Source: JAFGQE01 sp046484775 (GTDB lineage: Bacteria; Bacillota; Clostridia; DUPQ01). Taken from it: a stretch of DNA of 52,475 nt. Location: contig JAWOIG010000007.1 in assembly GCA_046484775.1 (NCBI GenBank), positions 1 through 52,475 of the forward strand. The letters are read 5' to 3'. Each line of letters begins with the position of its first letter. The stretch's first letter is position 1. Position numbers and translations under genes: made by a program. Of the stretch, positions 25,157-33,207 are shown piece after piece. The notes below the pieces were generated by a model that did not search any database, was not told the DNA's origin, and saw nothing but the letters and a program-made list of their open reading frames with translations.

Positions 25157-25546
25157 ATGAAGAAGCTGTTCGAAAAGCATAGGCATTTTATACTGTATGT
25201 CATGATCGGCACTATAGCGACAGCTATCGACATGTGCATTTTCTTTTCGCTGACCGACCTTGGCGGTGTTCATTACTTGATTTCAAATATTATCAGTGTT
25301 TTCTTTGGAATACTGACAAGCTTTGAATTGAATTCAAGGTTCAATTTCAAAAAAACAGATTTTCGCGTCAGAAGATTCATATCATTCGCAGTTGTTTGCG
25401 TAATCGGGATGGGTCTGGGATCACTTTTGCTCACCACATTTTATATTTGGCTGGATTTCCCTAAATTCATCGCAAAAGTACTTTCGGTGGTTACGGCGGG
25501 AGTCTTGCAGTTTATTTTCAACAAGAACATTACATTCAGGAAATAG
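25157..25546 (+). CDS. GtrA family membrane protein
   Basis: 129 residues with four transmembrane helices and the GtrA-type opening (FILYVMIGTIATAIDMCIFF), an ELNSRFNFKK loop and the closing QFIFNKNITF. GtrA-like proteins are proposed to help flip lipid-linked sugars, so this fits the end of a nucleotide-sugar operon. ATG 25157 gives the usual short N-terminus; an in-frame ATG at 25106 would add 17 residues. Its stop lies 6 bases from the convergent sortase-like gene. Confidence 0.88.
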   Translation: MKKLFEKHRHFILYVMIGTIATAIDMCIFFSLTDLGGVHYLISNIISVFFGILTSFELNSRFNFKKTDFRVRRFISFAVVCVIGMGLGSLLLTTFYIWLDFPKFIAKVLSVVTAGVLQFIFNKNITFRK

Positions 25547-25552
25547 ATTGCG

Positions 25553-26392
25553 TCAATGGGTGAAGACGACAATGAAGTCAAGGTATCTGCCCGTATCAGG
25601 GTTTATGTCGCCTGTTTCCGAAATAATTACGGTTCTCGGTTCATCCCTTTCAAGTGCGAGTACTTCCGCGGGAAGGAATCCATTCCGGTAGATTATTGAA
25701 TCATATACCTGCTGAACGACTTTCAAACCGTTGTCCAGTGTAAAGGTTATGGTGTCGCCTGTCCTAAGTTTGTCAAGTGGAAAGAATGCGCCTGCAAGTC
25801 CGCCGTAATGCTTGAAACCAAAGAGAATGCAGTTTCCTGATTCACCCGGCAGATGGCTGCCCTCATACCAGGAAACAATCTCTGCGGAGGATATTACCGA
25901 TATCTTGCCCTCTTCATCAAGCGAAGCATTTCTTACTTCCGCCAATATATCCTCAGATTCGATTCTAACCGGTTTGACTGCCGCTTCGTCGGTGACAGGA
26001 ACGGGCGGCAGCGCACTTTGTGTAGGAAGAGGCATGGCTGTCGGGGACGACGTCGTTTCCACTACCACACCTTCTACTTGCGTGGGGACAGGCGTTGGAC
26101 TTCCCGTTATATTCGGTAATGAATTGCCGGGAGTATTTTCCGCCTGAGAATTCCATCCGAAGGGAAACCCATTTGAAAACACAAACAAATAGACGGCCAG
26201 GGCTGACAACAGCAGAATAAGAATTGCGGCCAGTATCAAAGCAGTTGCTTTTCTTGAAGCAGGGGGTTTTTTTAATATTTCCGAATATGAGCTTTTTACG
26301 GCATCGCAGTAATGTTCTCTGGGACAGACATCTGTCTCCAGTTTCTGAAGATAAGGACAGTCTTTATTGGTGACAGGACATTTAACGGCCAT
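25553..26392 (-). CDS. Sortase-fold protein lacking the usual catalytic residues
   Basis: 279 residues in four parts. A cytoplasmic head has four Cys (5, 12, 23, 29) and a His, possibly metal-binding. One transmembrane helix follows (about 50-73), then a Pro/Thr/Ser-rich linker to about 145 and a sortase-like beta-barrel. The barrel resembles class E/F sortases: a FFPLDKLRTGD segment and a GRY near the end with the conserved Arg. Where those enzymes have the catalytic Cys (TC-G-G), this one reads SETG, and the AGH position reads FGF with a His two residues later. It is probably membrane-anchored outside and not a functional transpeptidase. ATG 26392 follows AGGAG at 6 bases. Confidence 0.72.
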   Translation of the reverse strand: MAVKCPVTNKDCPYLQKLETDVCPREHYCDAVKSSYSEILKKPPASRKATALILAAILILLLSALAVYLFVFSNGFPFGWNSQAENTPGNSLPNITGSPTPVPTQVEGVVVETTSSPTAMPLPTQSALPPVPVTDEAAVKPVRIESEDILAEVRNASLDEEGKISVISSAEIVSWYEGSHLPGESGNCILFGFKHYGGLAGAFFPLDKLRTGDTITFTLDNGLKVVQQVYDSIIYRNGFLPAEVLALERDEPRTVIISETGDINPDTGRYLDFIVVFTH

Positions 26393-26506
26393 AAACATCT
26401 CCTGAGACATAGTATATCATAAAATGAAAAAGCAGCCCCAATGCTTTGAGGCTTGTATTGTAGAGGCGGGAAACGGAGATGAAGAGGAACCCTGCGATTT
26501 GAGTCC

Positions 26507-26535
26507 TTGACAGAGACCAGCCGTTAACCTAAAAT
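26507..26535 (+). promoter_or_regulatory. Promoter of tRNA-Ala
   Basis: TTGACA (26507-26512) and TAAAAT (26530-26535) are exactly 17 bases apart, ending 16 bases before the mature tRNA. Confidence 0.78.
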
Positions 26536-26551
26536 GGTATTCGCATGACCC

Positions 26552-26626
26552 GGGGCTGTAACTCAGCGGGAGAGTGCCACACTGGCAGTGTGGAAGTCGT
26601 GGGTTCGATTCCCATCAGCTCCACCA
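26552..26626 (+). tRNA. tRNA-Ala (anticodon GGC)
   Basis: 75 bases including encoded CCA. The acceptor GGGGCTG pairs with CAGCTCC and contains the G3-U70 wobble that defines alanine identity. The anticodon stem CCACA/TGTGG holds the loop CTGGCAG with anticodon GGC at 26584-26586. The T-arm reads GGGTTCGATTCCC. Confidence 0.97.
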
Positions 26627-26661
26627 AAGTAAAAGCGACTGTTATACAGTCGCTTTTACTT
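26627..26661. terminator. Perfect 15-bp hairpin after tRNA-Ala
   Basis: AAGTAAAAGCGACTG (26627-26641) pairs without mismatch with CAGTCGCTTTTACTT (26647-26661) around a 5-base loop, starting immediately after CCA. The A/T ends make it usable as a terminator in both directions. Confidence 0.75.
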
Positions 26662-26665
26662 ACAA

Positions 26666-26801
26666 AGAACGAAACTGCAAGGTCATAGGTTTGTACGAAA
26701 GTTGCGTACCGCAGTAGTTAATGCGGTTGTTGGCAGCCGCATTAACTTATAAGAACGAAAAATCAAGGTCATAGGTTTGTACGAAAGTTGCGTACCGCAG
26801 T
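26666..26801. repeat. Two direct copies of the 5' repeat module with an intervening hairpin
   Basis: A roughly 50-base unit containing AAGGTCATAGGTTTGTACG and ending GCGTACCGCAGT occurs at 26666-26715 and 26752-26801, a period of 86. Between them lies a perfect 10-bp hairpin GTTAATGCGG/CCGCATTAAC (26717-26746). The unit resembles the 5' module at 7-28 and 160-181. It is also an inverted counterpart of the GTACAAACC 3' module that follows, so the two could pair. Confidence 0.8.
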
Positions 26802-26825
26802 CCTTAGGATAATGTTTGAGGAACA

Positions 26826-27077
26826 CAACGAAAGTACAAACCGTAAATGACAAATCAGGTCGTTGAATGCAAGTAAAGTAAATTCCGTATAAACGCAACG
26901 AAAGTACAAACCGTAAATGGCAAACCAAGTCGTTGAAAGAGTTAAAGCAAATTCATTGAAAACGCAATTAAAGCACAAACCGTTTATTGGAAAAGCAGGG
27001 CGTTGAATGCAGCCAAAATGAGTCCAGTCCTATAGATGAAGAACATACAAACCATAAAATGACATGCCGGGTCGTTG
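26826..27077. repeat. Four decaying copies of the 40-bp 3' repeat module
   Basis: Units at 26826-26865, 26896-26935, 26965-27005 and 27041-27077 share the core GTACAAACCGTAAATGACA and begin CAACGA and end TCGTTG, a short terminal inverted repeat. The spacing is about 70 bases and identity falls from the first two units to the last two. Spacers 1 and 2 are themselves similar. No protein-coding signal is convincing here. From 27078 to 27292 nothing is recognised. Confidence 0.8.
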
Positions 27078-27289
27078 GGCGTTGCATCAGAAATTCTCTG
27101 TTTGATAACAGTCTGTTTCTTATCAAGGTCAAAGGCCTTTTTTCTTGGATAAGGTTGGAATCAGCAACGTCTCATACTTGCATTCAAGGCTTACACATAA
27201 CTGCAAGTGCAAATTAACGTTTGCTTGAATGGTTACCCGCATTTATAGGTGAATTGCCCTGCCGGAAGGTTTATGACTTTGGAATATTA

Positions 27290-27298
27290 TGTTATACT
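27290..27298 (+). promoter_or_regulatory. Extended -10 promoter for the sensor kinase
   Basis: TGTTATACT (27290-27298) is a good extended -10. TTTATG 17 bases upstream is a weak -35. The ATG with an AAGGAGG site follows at 27359. Confidence 0.45.
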
Positions 27299-27358
27299 AG
27301 CTCCTATAGTTCACCTATTATATTGGTTATGCAGCAGACTGTTATACAAGGAGGACAT

Positions 27359-29482
27359 ATGGAAACCCTTCCGGAGATAGTCAAGGCAATGCTCTACAAT
27401 GCCTCACTGCTGATTGTTCTGGCGGTTGTGCATGAATTCAGTTACAACCTCAGGACCAGGCGCAGGAACCTTAAGATGATTATCAGCAGCGTTTTCATAA
27501 GCTTGGTAGGAATTGCCGTTATGCTTACCACATTCAGGCTTGAAAATGGAATCGTATTCGACACGCGTTCAATTTTGATAGGAGCGACAGCCCTTGCCTT
27601 TGGATTCTGGCCGTCGGTTATTCTGGTGGCTGTTACAGTCGTGTTCAGGATGATCATGGGCGGCGGCGGGACGCTTACAGGCATTTTTGTAATAGTTTCA
27701 TCAGCTGCAATAGGTTTGTTATGGAGGAACCTGATCAAGGGGAAAAACCCCCGATATCTATATGTAAATTTTTATCTGTTCGGAATCATCATACATCTGG
27801 CCATGCTGGCATGCATGCTGCTTCTGCCAAAGGAAAGCATTGTTCCCGTCCTGAAGCAAATCTCTCTTCCCGTCATGACCATATACCCGGTCTTTACCGT
27901 CATTTTGTGTTCAATTCTTTTCCATCAGAAAGAGTTTTACGAGAACAGGGACAGGATTACCGCGTCAGAGGAACGGTACAGCGCGATGTTCAATAATGAT
28001 CATACGATAATGCTGATTATTGATCCCGGTAACGGAAGGATTGTTGACGCGAACCCTGCGGCTGAAAAATTTTACGGCTATACGAAGGACGAGCTTGTTC
28101 ATATGAACGTCAGCGACATAGACACTTTGCCCAAGGATGAGATAATGGTGAAAATGACCGAAACAGGAATGAATAAAACCAATTACTTTCTTTTGAAACA
28201 TAAGAATGCCTCCGGACAACAGGTGGATGTCGAGGTTTACAACAGCACTCTATTGATAAATGGTGAAAAGAGGATATTTTCGATTATCCATGACATATCA
28301 AGAAGGGTAAGGGCTCTGGAAGAATTATCCGAGAGCGAAAAAAGCTTCAGATACATAGTGGAGGAAGCACCTGTCGGCATCTTCATTCAGACCGAGCACA
28401 AATTTGCTTATGTCAACAAGGCTTTGCTGGAAATGTATGGGGCGGAATCATCAGAGACTTTGACAGGAACTCCGGTGTTCGACAGATTCCATACGGCTTA
28501 TCACGATATTATAAGAGCCAGGATAAAGGAACTGAATGACGGGAAAACAGCGGTTCCGCATATAGAAGAAATACATTTGAAAATGGATGGATCCCCAATT
28601 TATGTTGATGCTGCAGCGGTTCCTTTTACTTATCTGGGGAACGACGGAGCAATGGCTTTTATTCAAGACATAACAGAAAAGAAGCTCCTTGAAATTAAAA
28701 ACAAGGAAATACAGGGGCACCTTTACCAGCAGCAGAAGCTCGAGGCCATAGGAACCCTGGCCAGCGGAGTGGCTCACGAAATAAACAACCCGCTCAACGG
28801 AATCATGAATTATTCCCAGATAATAATTGACGATGATGGAAAGGGCGACAATGTCACGGCATATGCAAAAGAGATACTTGGGGAGACTGAACGCATGTCC
28901 GAGATAGTCAGAAGCCTGCTGCAGTTTTCAAGGCAGGACAAGCAAAGCCATAGCTACGCATCGGTTGAGAGTACAATCATGCAGACTGTTTCCCTTATCA
29001 AAACGATAATTAAGAGAGACCAAATAACACTCAGCATCAACATCGAGGAAGGCATCCCGAACATTAAATGCCGCAGCCAGCAGATTCAGCAGGTGCTGAT
29101 GAACCTGCTGACCAACGCCAGGGATGCGCTCAATGAAAAATATCCGGGATACGATGCCGACAAGATAATGGATATTGCATGCCGCAAGTTCGAAAGGGAT
29201 GGCCGCAGATGGGTCGGAATCTCCGTCACGGACCACGGCAACGGTATAACGAATAAGATGAAAAGCAAGATATTCGAACCTTTTTATTCCACAAAACCGA
29301 AGGATTCGGGGACAGGCCTCGGTCTGGCCATCAGCCATGGAATAGTCAAGGATCATCACGGTAATATATTGATTGACAGCAAGCCTGGTGAATTCGCCAG
29401 ATTCACGGTTGAGCTTCCCGTTGACAATGGGTGGAACTTGAATTTGAATTCGAACGGAGGAATCTCGGATGACGAACCGTAA
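27359..29482 (+). CDS. Sensor histidine kinase with LytS-type 5TM receptor and two PAS domains
   Basis: 707 residues. The N-terminal membrane part (about 1-190) resembles the 5TMR-LYT receptor, with GFWPSVILVAVTVVFRMIMG. Two PAS domains follow (about 205-320 and 330-445), then the HisKA box HEINNPLNG with the phospho-His near residue 472. The HATPase domain has N-box NLLTNARDAL, DHGNGI, a GTGLGLAISHG loop and FEPFYSTK. It should autophosphorylate in response to an envelope or redox signal. No response regulator is adjacent; the next gene is divIB. AAGGAGG precedes ATG 27359. Confidence 0.93.
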   Translation: METLPEIVKAMLYNASLLIVLAVVHEFSYNLRTRRRNLKMIISSVFISLVGIAVMLTTFRLENGIVFDTRSILIGATALAFGFWPSVILVAVTVVFRMIMGGGGTLTGIFVIVSSAAIGLLWRNLIKGKNPRYLYVNFYLFGIIIHLAMLACMLLLPKESIVPVLKQISLPVMTIYPVFTVILCSILFHQKEFYENRDRITASEERYSAMFNNDHTIMLIIDPGNGRIVDANPAAEKFYGYTKDELVHMNVSDIDTLPKDEIMVKMTETGMNKTNYFLLKHKNASGQQVDVEVYNSTLLINGEKRIFSIIHDISRRVRALEELSESEKSFRYIVEEAPVGIFIQTEHKFAYVNKALLEMYGAESSETLTGTPVFDRFHTAYHDIIRARIKELNDGKTAVPHIEEIHLKMDGSPIYVDAAAVPFTYLGNDGAMAFIQDITEKKLLEIKNKEIQGHLYQQQKLEAIGTLASGVAHEINNPLNGIMNYSQIIIDDDGKGDNVTAYAKEILGETERMSEIVRSLLQFSRQDKQSHSYASVESTIMQTVSLIKTIIKRDQITLSINIEEGIPNIKCRSQQIQQVLMNLLTNARDALNEKYPGYDADKIMDIACRKFERDGRRWVGISVTDHGNGITNKMKSKIFEPFYSTKPKDSGTGLGLAISHGIVKDHHGNILIDSKPGEFARFTVELPVDNGWNLNLNSNGGISDDEP

Positions 29483-29521
29483 TTCTATCATTCCGTGCAA
29501 ATGAAATTCATTCTTAAAACA

Positions 29522-29543
29522 ATGCGCCCGCCGGGGCGCATTA
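29522..29543. other. Perfect hairpin between the kinase and ftsQ
   Basis: AATGCGCCC and GGGCGCATT form a 9-bp stem with a 4-base loop, directly before the ftsQ -10 box. No T tract follows. It may cap the kinase transcript, and it occupies the place where a -35 would be, so it could also be an operator. Confidence 0.5.
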
Positions 29544-29552
29544 TGTTATAAT
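29544..29552 (+). promoter_or_regulatory. Extended -10 of a probably leaderless ftsQ transcript
   Basis: TGTTATAAT (29544-29552) ends only 6 bases before the ATG at 29559, so transcription would begin at or next to the start codon. No ribosome site lies upstream of this ATG. Confidence 0.6.
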
Positions 29553-29558
29553 CCCATT

Positions 29559-30320
29559 ATGAAATCACCCAAAAGACTTTTCTGGCTAATACCTTTCATA
29601 ATCCTTTTCATTGTGCTGGCTATACCATTGCTTCCTGTCTACAATATCAAGGAAATTGAAGTCAGGAGCGAGTTTTCCGAAATGGCGGTTGAGATAGCCA
29701 AGGCATCCGGATTGAAGACAGGCTCCAATATTTTTATTTCGCTTTTGACAAAAGGCAATATATTTACGATGAGATTAACGGAGGCGGAACAAAATATAAC
29801 GGAAAAATTCATGCATTTCAGTAATATATCCGTCAGTGCGGAGCTGCCGGCACGTGTCCTGATCGAATACAGCACAAAAGAGCAGGCATTCGAAATAGAA
29901 TATGGCGGGATATACCTTGTAACGGATATCAATGGATGTGTCCTTGAAACACGCGCTTCACACGAGCTGGGGTTTGTTAGAATAACCGGTATGGATATCG
30001 ATGGATTCGCAATGGGATGCGTAGTCGGGAATTCTGATGGAAAGTTCGAAGATCTCGCGGAAATATACGAGAGCATGAAGTGGTATGACGAGATTAACCT
30101 TACGGCCTTCAGAGAGTACATCGAATGGATAGACATATCAAACAATGCATATATTGCGATGATGTACGACGGAAGGATACTGGTCAAGCTAGATTATGAC
30201 GAGGATATCTGGTATCAGACGGCCTATATGTGTAAGATTTTATCGCAGCAGATAGGCTCGTCGGAGGAAGGCGTTTTGGATTTCACAGCAGGTGAAAACC
30301 CTGTATTTTCGCCTGACTGA
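29559..30320 (+). CDS. divIB: Cell division protein FtsQ/DivIB
   Basis: 253 residues. A short basic cytoplasmic tail (KSPKR) leads into one transmembrane helix (about 8-27). A POTRA domain starts at YNIKEIEVRSEF, followed by the FtsQ beta domain with LPARVLIEYSTKEQAFEIEYGG. It scaffolds the divisome with DivIC and FtsL outside the membrane. Identification rests on architecture and on its position directly before ftsZ; sequence conservation in this family is low. The usual ftsA is not between it and ftsZ. The promoter geometry implies a leaderless start. Confidence 0.85.
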   Translation: MKSPKRLFWLIPFIILFIVLAIPLLPVYNIKEIEVRSEFSEMAVEIAKASGLKTGSNIFISLLTKGNIFTMRLTEAEQNITEKFMHFSNISVSAELPARVLIEYSTKEQAFEIEYGGIYLVTDINGCVLETRASHELGFVRITGMDIDGFAMGCVVGNSDGKFEDLAEIYESMKWYDEINLTAFREYIEWIDISNNAYIAMMYDGRILVKLDYDEDIWYQTAYMCKILSQQIGSSEEGVLDFTAGENPVFSPD

Positions 30321-30411
30321 GCAATTGCGGGAGAATTTTAACTATATACTTTTTGATATTATTTATATATAATTGATTTGTTATTTTCCGGATTAAGAAA
30401 GGGGAGGCGGC

Positions 30412-31602
30412 ATGCTGCAGTTTGATATAGATATGGAGCAATTTGCGCAGATCAAGGTTGTGGGAGTCGGTGGAGCAGGTAACAATGCTGTCAACAGGAT
30501 GATCAGCTCGGGACTAAAGGGAGTGGAGTTCATAGCAGTCAACACTGATAAGCAAGCCCTGCTTATGTCCAAGGCAACCACCAAGATTCAAATTGGGGAA
30601 AAGCTTACAAAAGGGCTTGGAGCGGGATCCATCCCCGAAATCGGTGAAAGAAGCGCGGAGGAAAGCAAGGATGAGATTGCCGCTACACTAAAAGGAGCCG
30701 ATATGGTTTTCGTTACCGCCGGCATGGGCGGGGGAACGGGGACGGGAGCGGTTCCCATAATAACCCAGGTTGCAAGGGAAATGGGGATACTCGCAGTCTG
30801 TGTTGTCACAAAGCCGTTTACATTCGAAGGAAAGAAAAGAAGTGAAAATGCCAAGAGGGGTATCGAGAAGCTTAAGGATACGATAGACACCCTTGTTATA
30901 ATACCGAACGACAGGCTTCTTCAGCTTGCCGACAAGAAGTCATCAATAATCGACGCATTTATAATGGCGGACGATGTTCTTCGCCTTGGGGTTCAGAGTA
31001 TTTCCGACCTGATAGCGGTACCGGGATTGATAAATCTTGACTTTGCCGATGTGAAGACCGTGATGACTGATGCCGGGCTCGCCCATATGGGAATAGGTCG
31101 GGCGTCGGGCGAGGACAGATGTTCCGAGGCTGCGAAACAGGCCATACACAGCCCGCTGCTGGAAACATCGATAGACGGAGCAAAGAAAGTCTTGATAAAT
31201 ATAACCGGCGGACCCGACCTGGGTCTTCTTGAGGTCGATGCGGCTGCCAATATGATTTATGAAGCCGCAGATCCCAATGCCAACATCATATGGGGTGCAG
31301 CCATAGATGAAAATATGGGCGATGAAGTAATGGTGACGGTAATAGCCACCGGATTCGACGGTTCGATGCCTATAAGGACTTCGAAGTATATTGAAAAGCT
31401 GTACAAAAAAGACAAGACGGACGAAGCTGCCGAGTCGGCTCCCGAAGCCGGGGAGTATGCCGAAACGGAAAATGAAGGATACGGGGATTCCGAAGAATCT
31501 TATGAGGATGAAACTCCGTACGAAGAAGAAATTGAGATTTTGGAGGAAGAGGATGACGATGACAAAGGCATCAACATTCCCAATTTCCTCAGGAAATTAT
31601 AA
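30412..31602 (+). CDS. ftsZ: Cell division protein FtsZ
   Basis: 396 residues. This tubulin-like GTPase forms the division ring. The N-terminal GTPase has KVVGVGGAGNNAVNRM and the tubulin signature GGGTGTG near residue 110. The NLDFADVKTVM T7 loop and the IGRASGEDR region follow. The C-terminal linker is strongly acidic, and the conserved tail INIPNFLRKL, which docks membrane anchors such as SepF or FtsA, is intact. A GGGGAGG site precedes the ATG. The AT-rich spacer from ftsQ holds several -10-like strings but none clear enough to call. Confidence 0.98.
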   Translation: MLQFDIDMEQFAQIKVVGVGGAGNNAVNRMISSGLKGVEFIAVNTDKQALLMSKATTKIQIGEKLTKGLGAGSIPEIGERSAEESKDEIAATLKGADMVFVTAGMGGGTGTGAVPIITQVAREMGILAVCVVTKPFTFEGKKRSENAKRGIEKLKDTIDTLVIIPNDRLLQLADKKSSIIDAFIMADDVLRLGVQSISDLIAVPGLINLDFADVKTVMTDAGLAHMGIGRASGEDRCSEAAKQAIHSPLLETSIDGAKKVLINITGGPDLGLLEVDAAANMIYEAADPNANIIWGAAIDENMGDEVMVTVIATGFDGSMPIRTSKYIEKLYKKDKTDEAAESAPEAGEYAETENEGYGDSEESYEDETPYEEEIEILEEEDDDDKGINIPNFLRKL

Positions 31603-31607
31603 AGGAC

Positions 31608-31630
31608 AGCCGCTTTTAGAAGCGGCTTTT
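31608..31630 (+). terminator. Intrinsic terminator after ftsZ
   Basis: AGCCGCTT/AAGCGGCT forms an 8-bp stem with loop TTAG and a short TTT tail, starting 6 bases after the ftsZ stop. Confidence 0.7.
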
Positions 31631-31650
31631 CAGATTATTGGAGGCAAGGG

Positions 31651-32106
31651 ATGAAATGCCCGTTCTGCGGATTTGAAGTGGACAAAGTAATAGATTCAAG
31701 GCCGACCGAGGAAGGTTACGCAATCAGGAGAAGGCGGGAATGCCTTGAGTGCAGGCAACGATTCACGACCTATGAGAACATCGAAAGAAAACCTCTGATG
31801 GTTATCAAAAAGGATAATTCAAGACAGGTCTTCGATTCATCCAAGCTTCTCAACCGACTGCTCATCGCCTGTGCAAAAAGACCTGTTTCAATTGCTGTTC
31901 TGGAGCAGATAGTATCCGATATGGAGGCTTCTTTTTATAAAGAGTATCTAAGGGAAGTGTCTTCTGCCGATATTGGCGATGAAGTTATGAAGCGCCTTAA
32001 GGAAATAGACGAGGTTGCATATGTCAGATTTGCATCCGTTTACAAAGATTTCAACGATATTGATACCTTCACTAAGGAAATAAGGAAAATAAAAAAAGAA
32101 AGATAA
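31651..32106 (+). CDS. nrdR: Transcriptional repressor NrdR
   Basis: 151 residues. The N-terminal zinc ribbon has CPFCG and CLECRQRFTTYE; the ATP-cone follows with VIKKDNSRQVFDSSKL. NrdR senses ATP/dATP and represses ribonucleotide reductase operons by binding NrdR boxes. It is complete and of normal length. GGAGG precedes the ATG. No NrdR box or nrd gene is evident in this window, so its targets lie elsewhere. Confidence 0.97.
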   Translation: MKCPFCGFEVDKVIDSRPTEEGYAIRRRRECLECRQRFTTYENIERKPLMVIKKDNSRQVFDSSKLLNRLLIACAKRPVSIAVLEQIVSDMEASFYKEYLREVSSADIGDEVMKRLKEIDEVAYVRFASVYKDFNDIDTFTKEIRKIKKER

Positions 32107-32126
32107 ACCTAGTGCACCGGATGGAA

Positions 32127-33206
32127 ATGAACAGCAGGGAAAGATTGTTGAATTCAATAAAGGGTTATGAGACGGACCGCATTGCCTGGTCCCCTTTTTT
32201 GCCATACTATTGGGAGTCGCTGCCGGAATCAGTCAGAAAATCAGGGATGTTGGAGTTTTACAAAAGCATAGGTGCCGATCCGCTTTTCAGAGGATACTGC
32301 ACGCTAATAAAAAAAGAGTATAAATACAGCAGCATAAGCGAAAAGACGGAAGGTAAATGCAGGCAGGTGCTTATCGAAACACCGGTAGGCAGTCTTGAAT
32401 TCCTTTATTCTTACTCCGAACAGGGAGATACATGGTTTTTGACGGGCCATCCTATCAAATGTGAGGAAGACTACAAGATACTGACATATCTGAACGAGGA
32501 TATGATAATAAAACCTGATTTTTCCAGATATGAGGCAGGGATGCAGGCAATGGGAAAAGAGGCCCTGCTGATTCCGATAATCGGGTCCGAGATGAAAAGC
32601 TCATATCAATCCCTGCTCGAAAACTGGGCGGGAACGGTCGAAGCTACATACGCGGTGTACGATTTCCCTGAAACCCTCGGCGAGTGCCTTTATGCAATGA
32701 AACAAAATTCAAGGAAGGCGGTTGAAATAGCCGTTCAGTGCGGAGCTGAAGCCTATATATTCTGGGAAGACAGCTCGACCGGAAACATAAGCCCGGACTT
32801 TTTCAGACTTTATGTGGCCGATGAAATATCCGGATGGGCCGATATACTGCACAGGGAGGGCAAATATCTCATACATCATGCCTGCGGGCAATTGAGGAAT
32901 CTGCTTCCCGAGATGGCAAAGACGGGAATCGATGTCATTGAGTCCATGTCGCCGCCTCCGACAGGCGACATATATACATATGAAGCAAGGGCGTTGCTTC
33001 CTGATAATATCGGGCTGATAGGCGGCATAGAGCCAACGGTTCTGTTGAACTACAATATGGAGGATCTGGCTGAATATGTTCGGGAAATAATAGAAAAGAC
33101 AGGGAAACACAGATTTATACTTGGCAATGCCGATTCATGCCCGCCGGGGGTGGAAAAAGAAAAATTCGTCATGATATCGGAAATCGTTAAAAATTCATGG
33201 AGGTAA
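32127..33206 (+). CDS. Uroporphyrinogen decarboxylase-family protein (MtaA/CmuA-like)
   Basis: 359 residues with the URO-D TIM-barrel fold. It lacks the Arg/Asp porphyrin signature at the N-terminus (here NSRERLLNSIKGYETDRIAW). The H-x-C motif (HHACGQ) near residue 256 and a later Cys in GNADSCPPG resemble the zinc ligands of MtaA/CmuA methylcobamide transferases. It therefore more likely moves methyl groups to or from a corrinoid protein than makes heme. The start ATG 32127 matches relatives; GTG 32112 and ATG 32121 are alternatives. Its partner corrinoid protein is not visible nearby. Confidence 0.82.
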   Translation: MNSRERLLNSIKGYETDRIAWSPFLPYYWESLPESVRKSGMLEFYKSIGADPLFRGYCTLIKKEYKYSSISEKTEGKCRQVLIETPVGSLEFLYSYSEQGDTWFLTGHPIKCEEDYKILTYLNEDMIIKPDFSRYEAGMQAMGKEALLIPIIGSEMKSSYQSLLENWAGTVEATYAVYDFPETLGECLYAMKQNSRKAVEIAVQCGAEAYIFWEDSSTGNISPDFFRLYVADEISGWADILHREGKYLIHHACGQLRNLLPEMAKTGIDVIESMSPPPTGDIYTYEARALLPDNIGLIGGIEPTVLLNYNMEDLAEYVREIIEKTGKHRFILGNADSCPPGVEKEKFVMISEIVKNSWR

Positions 33207-33207
33207 T

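Noticed and set aside
26683..26978. Minus-strand ORFs of 81 and 69 residues in the repeat cluster
   Set aside because: They are read through repeated noncoding units, share peptides only because the DNA repeats, and lack ribosome sites.
26826..27077. CRISPR array
   Set aside because: Units are degenerate, spacers resemble each other, there are only four units and no cas genes are nearby.
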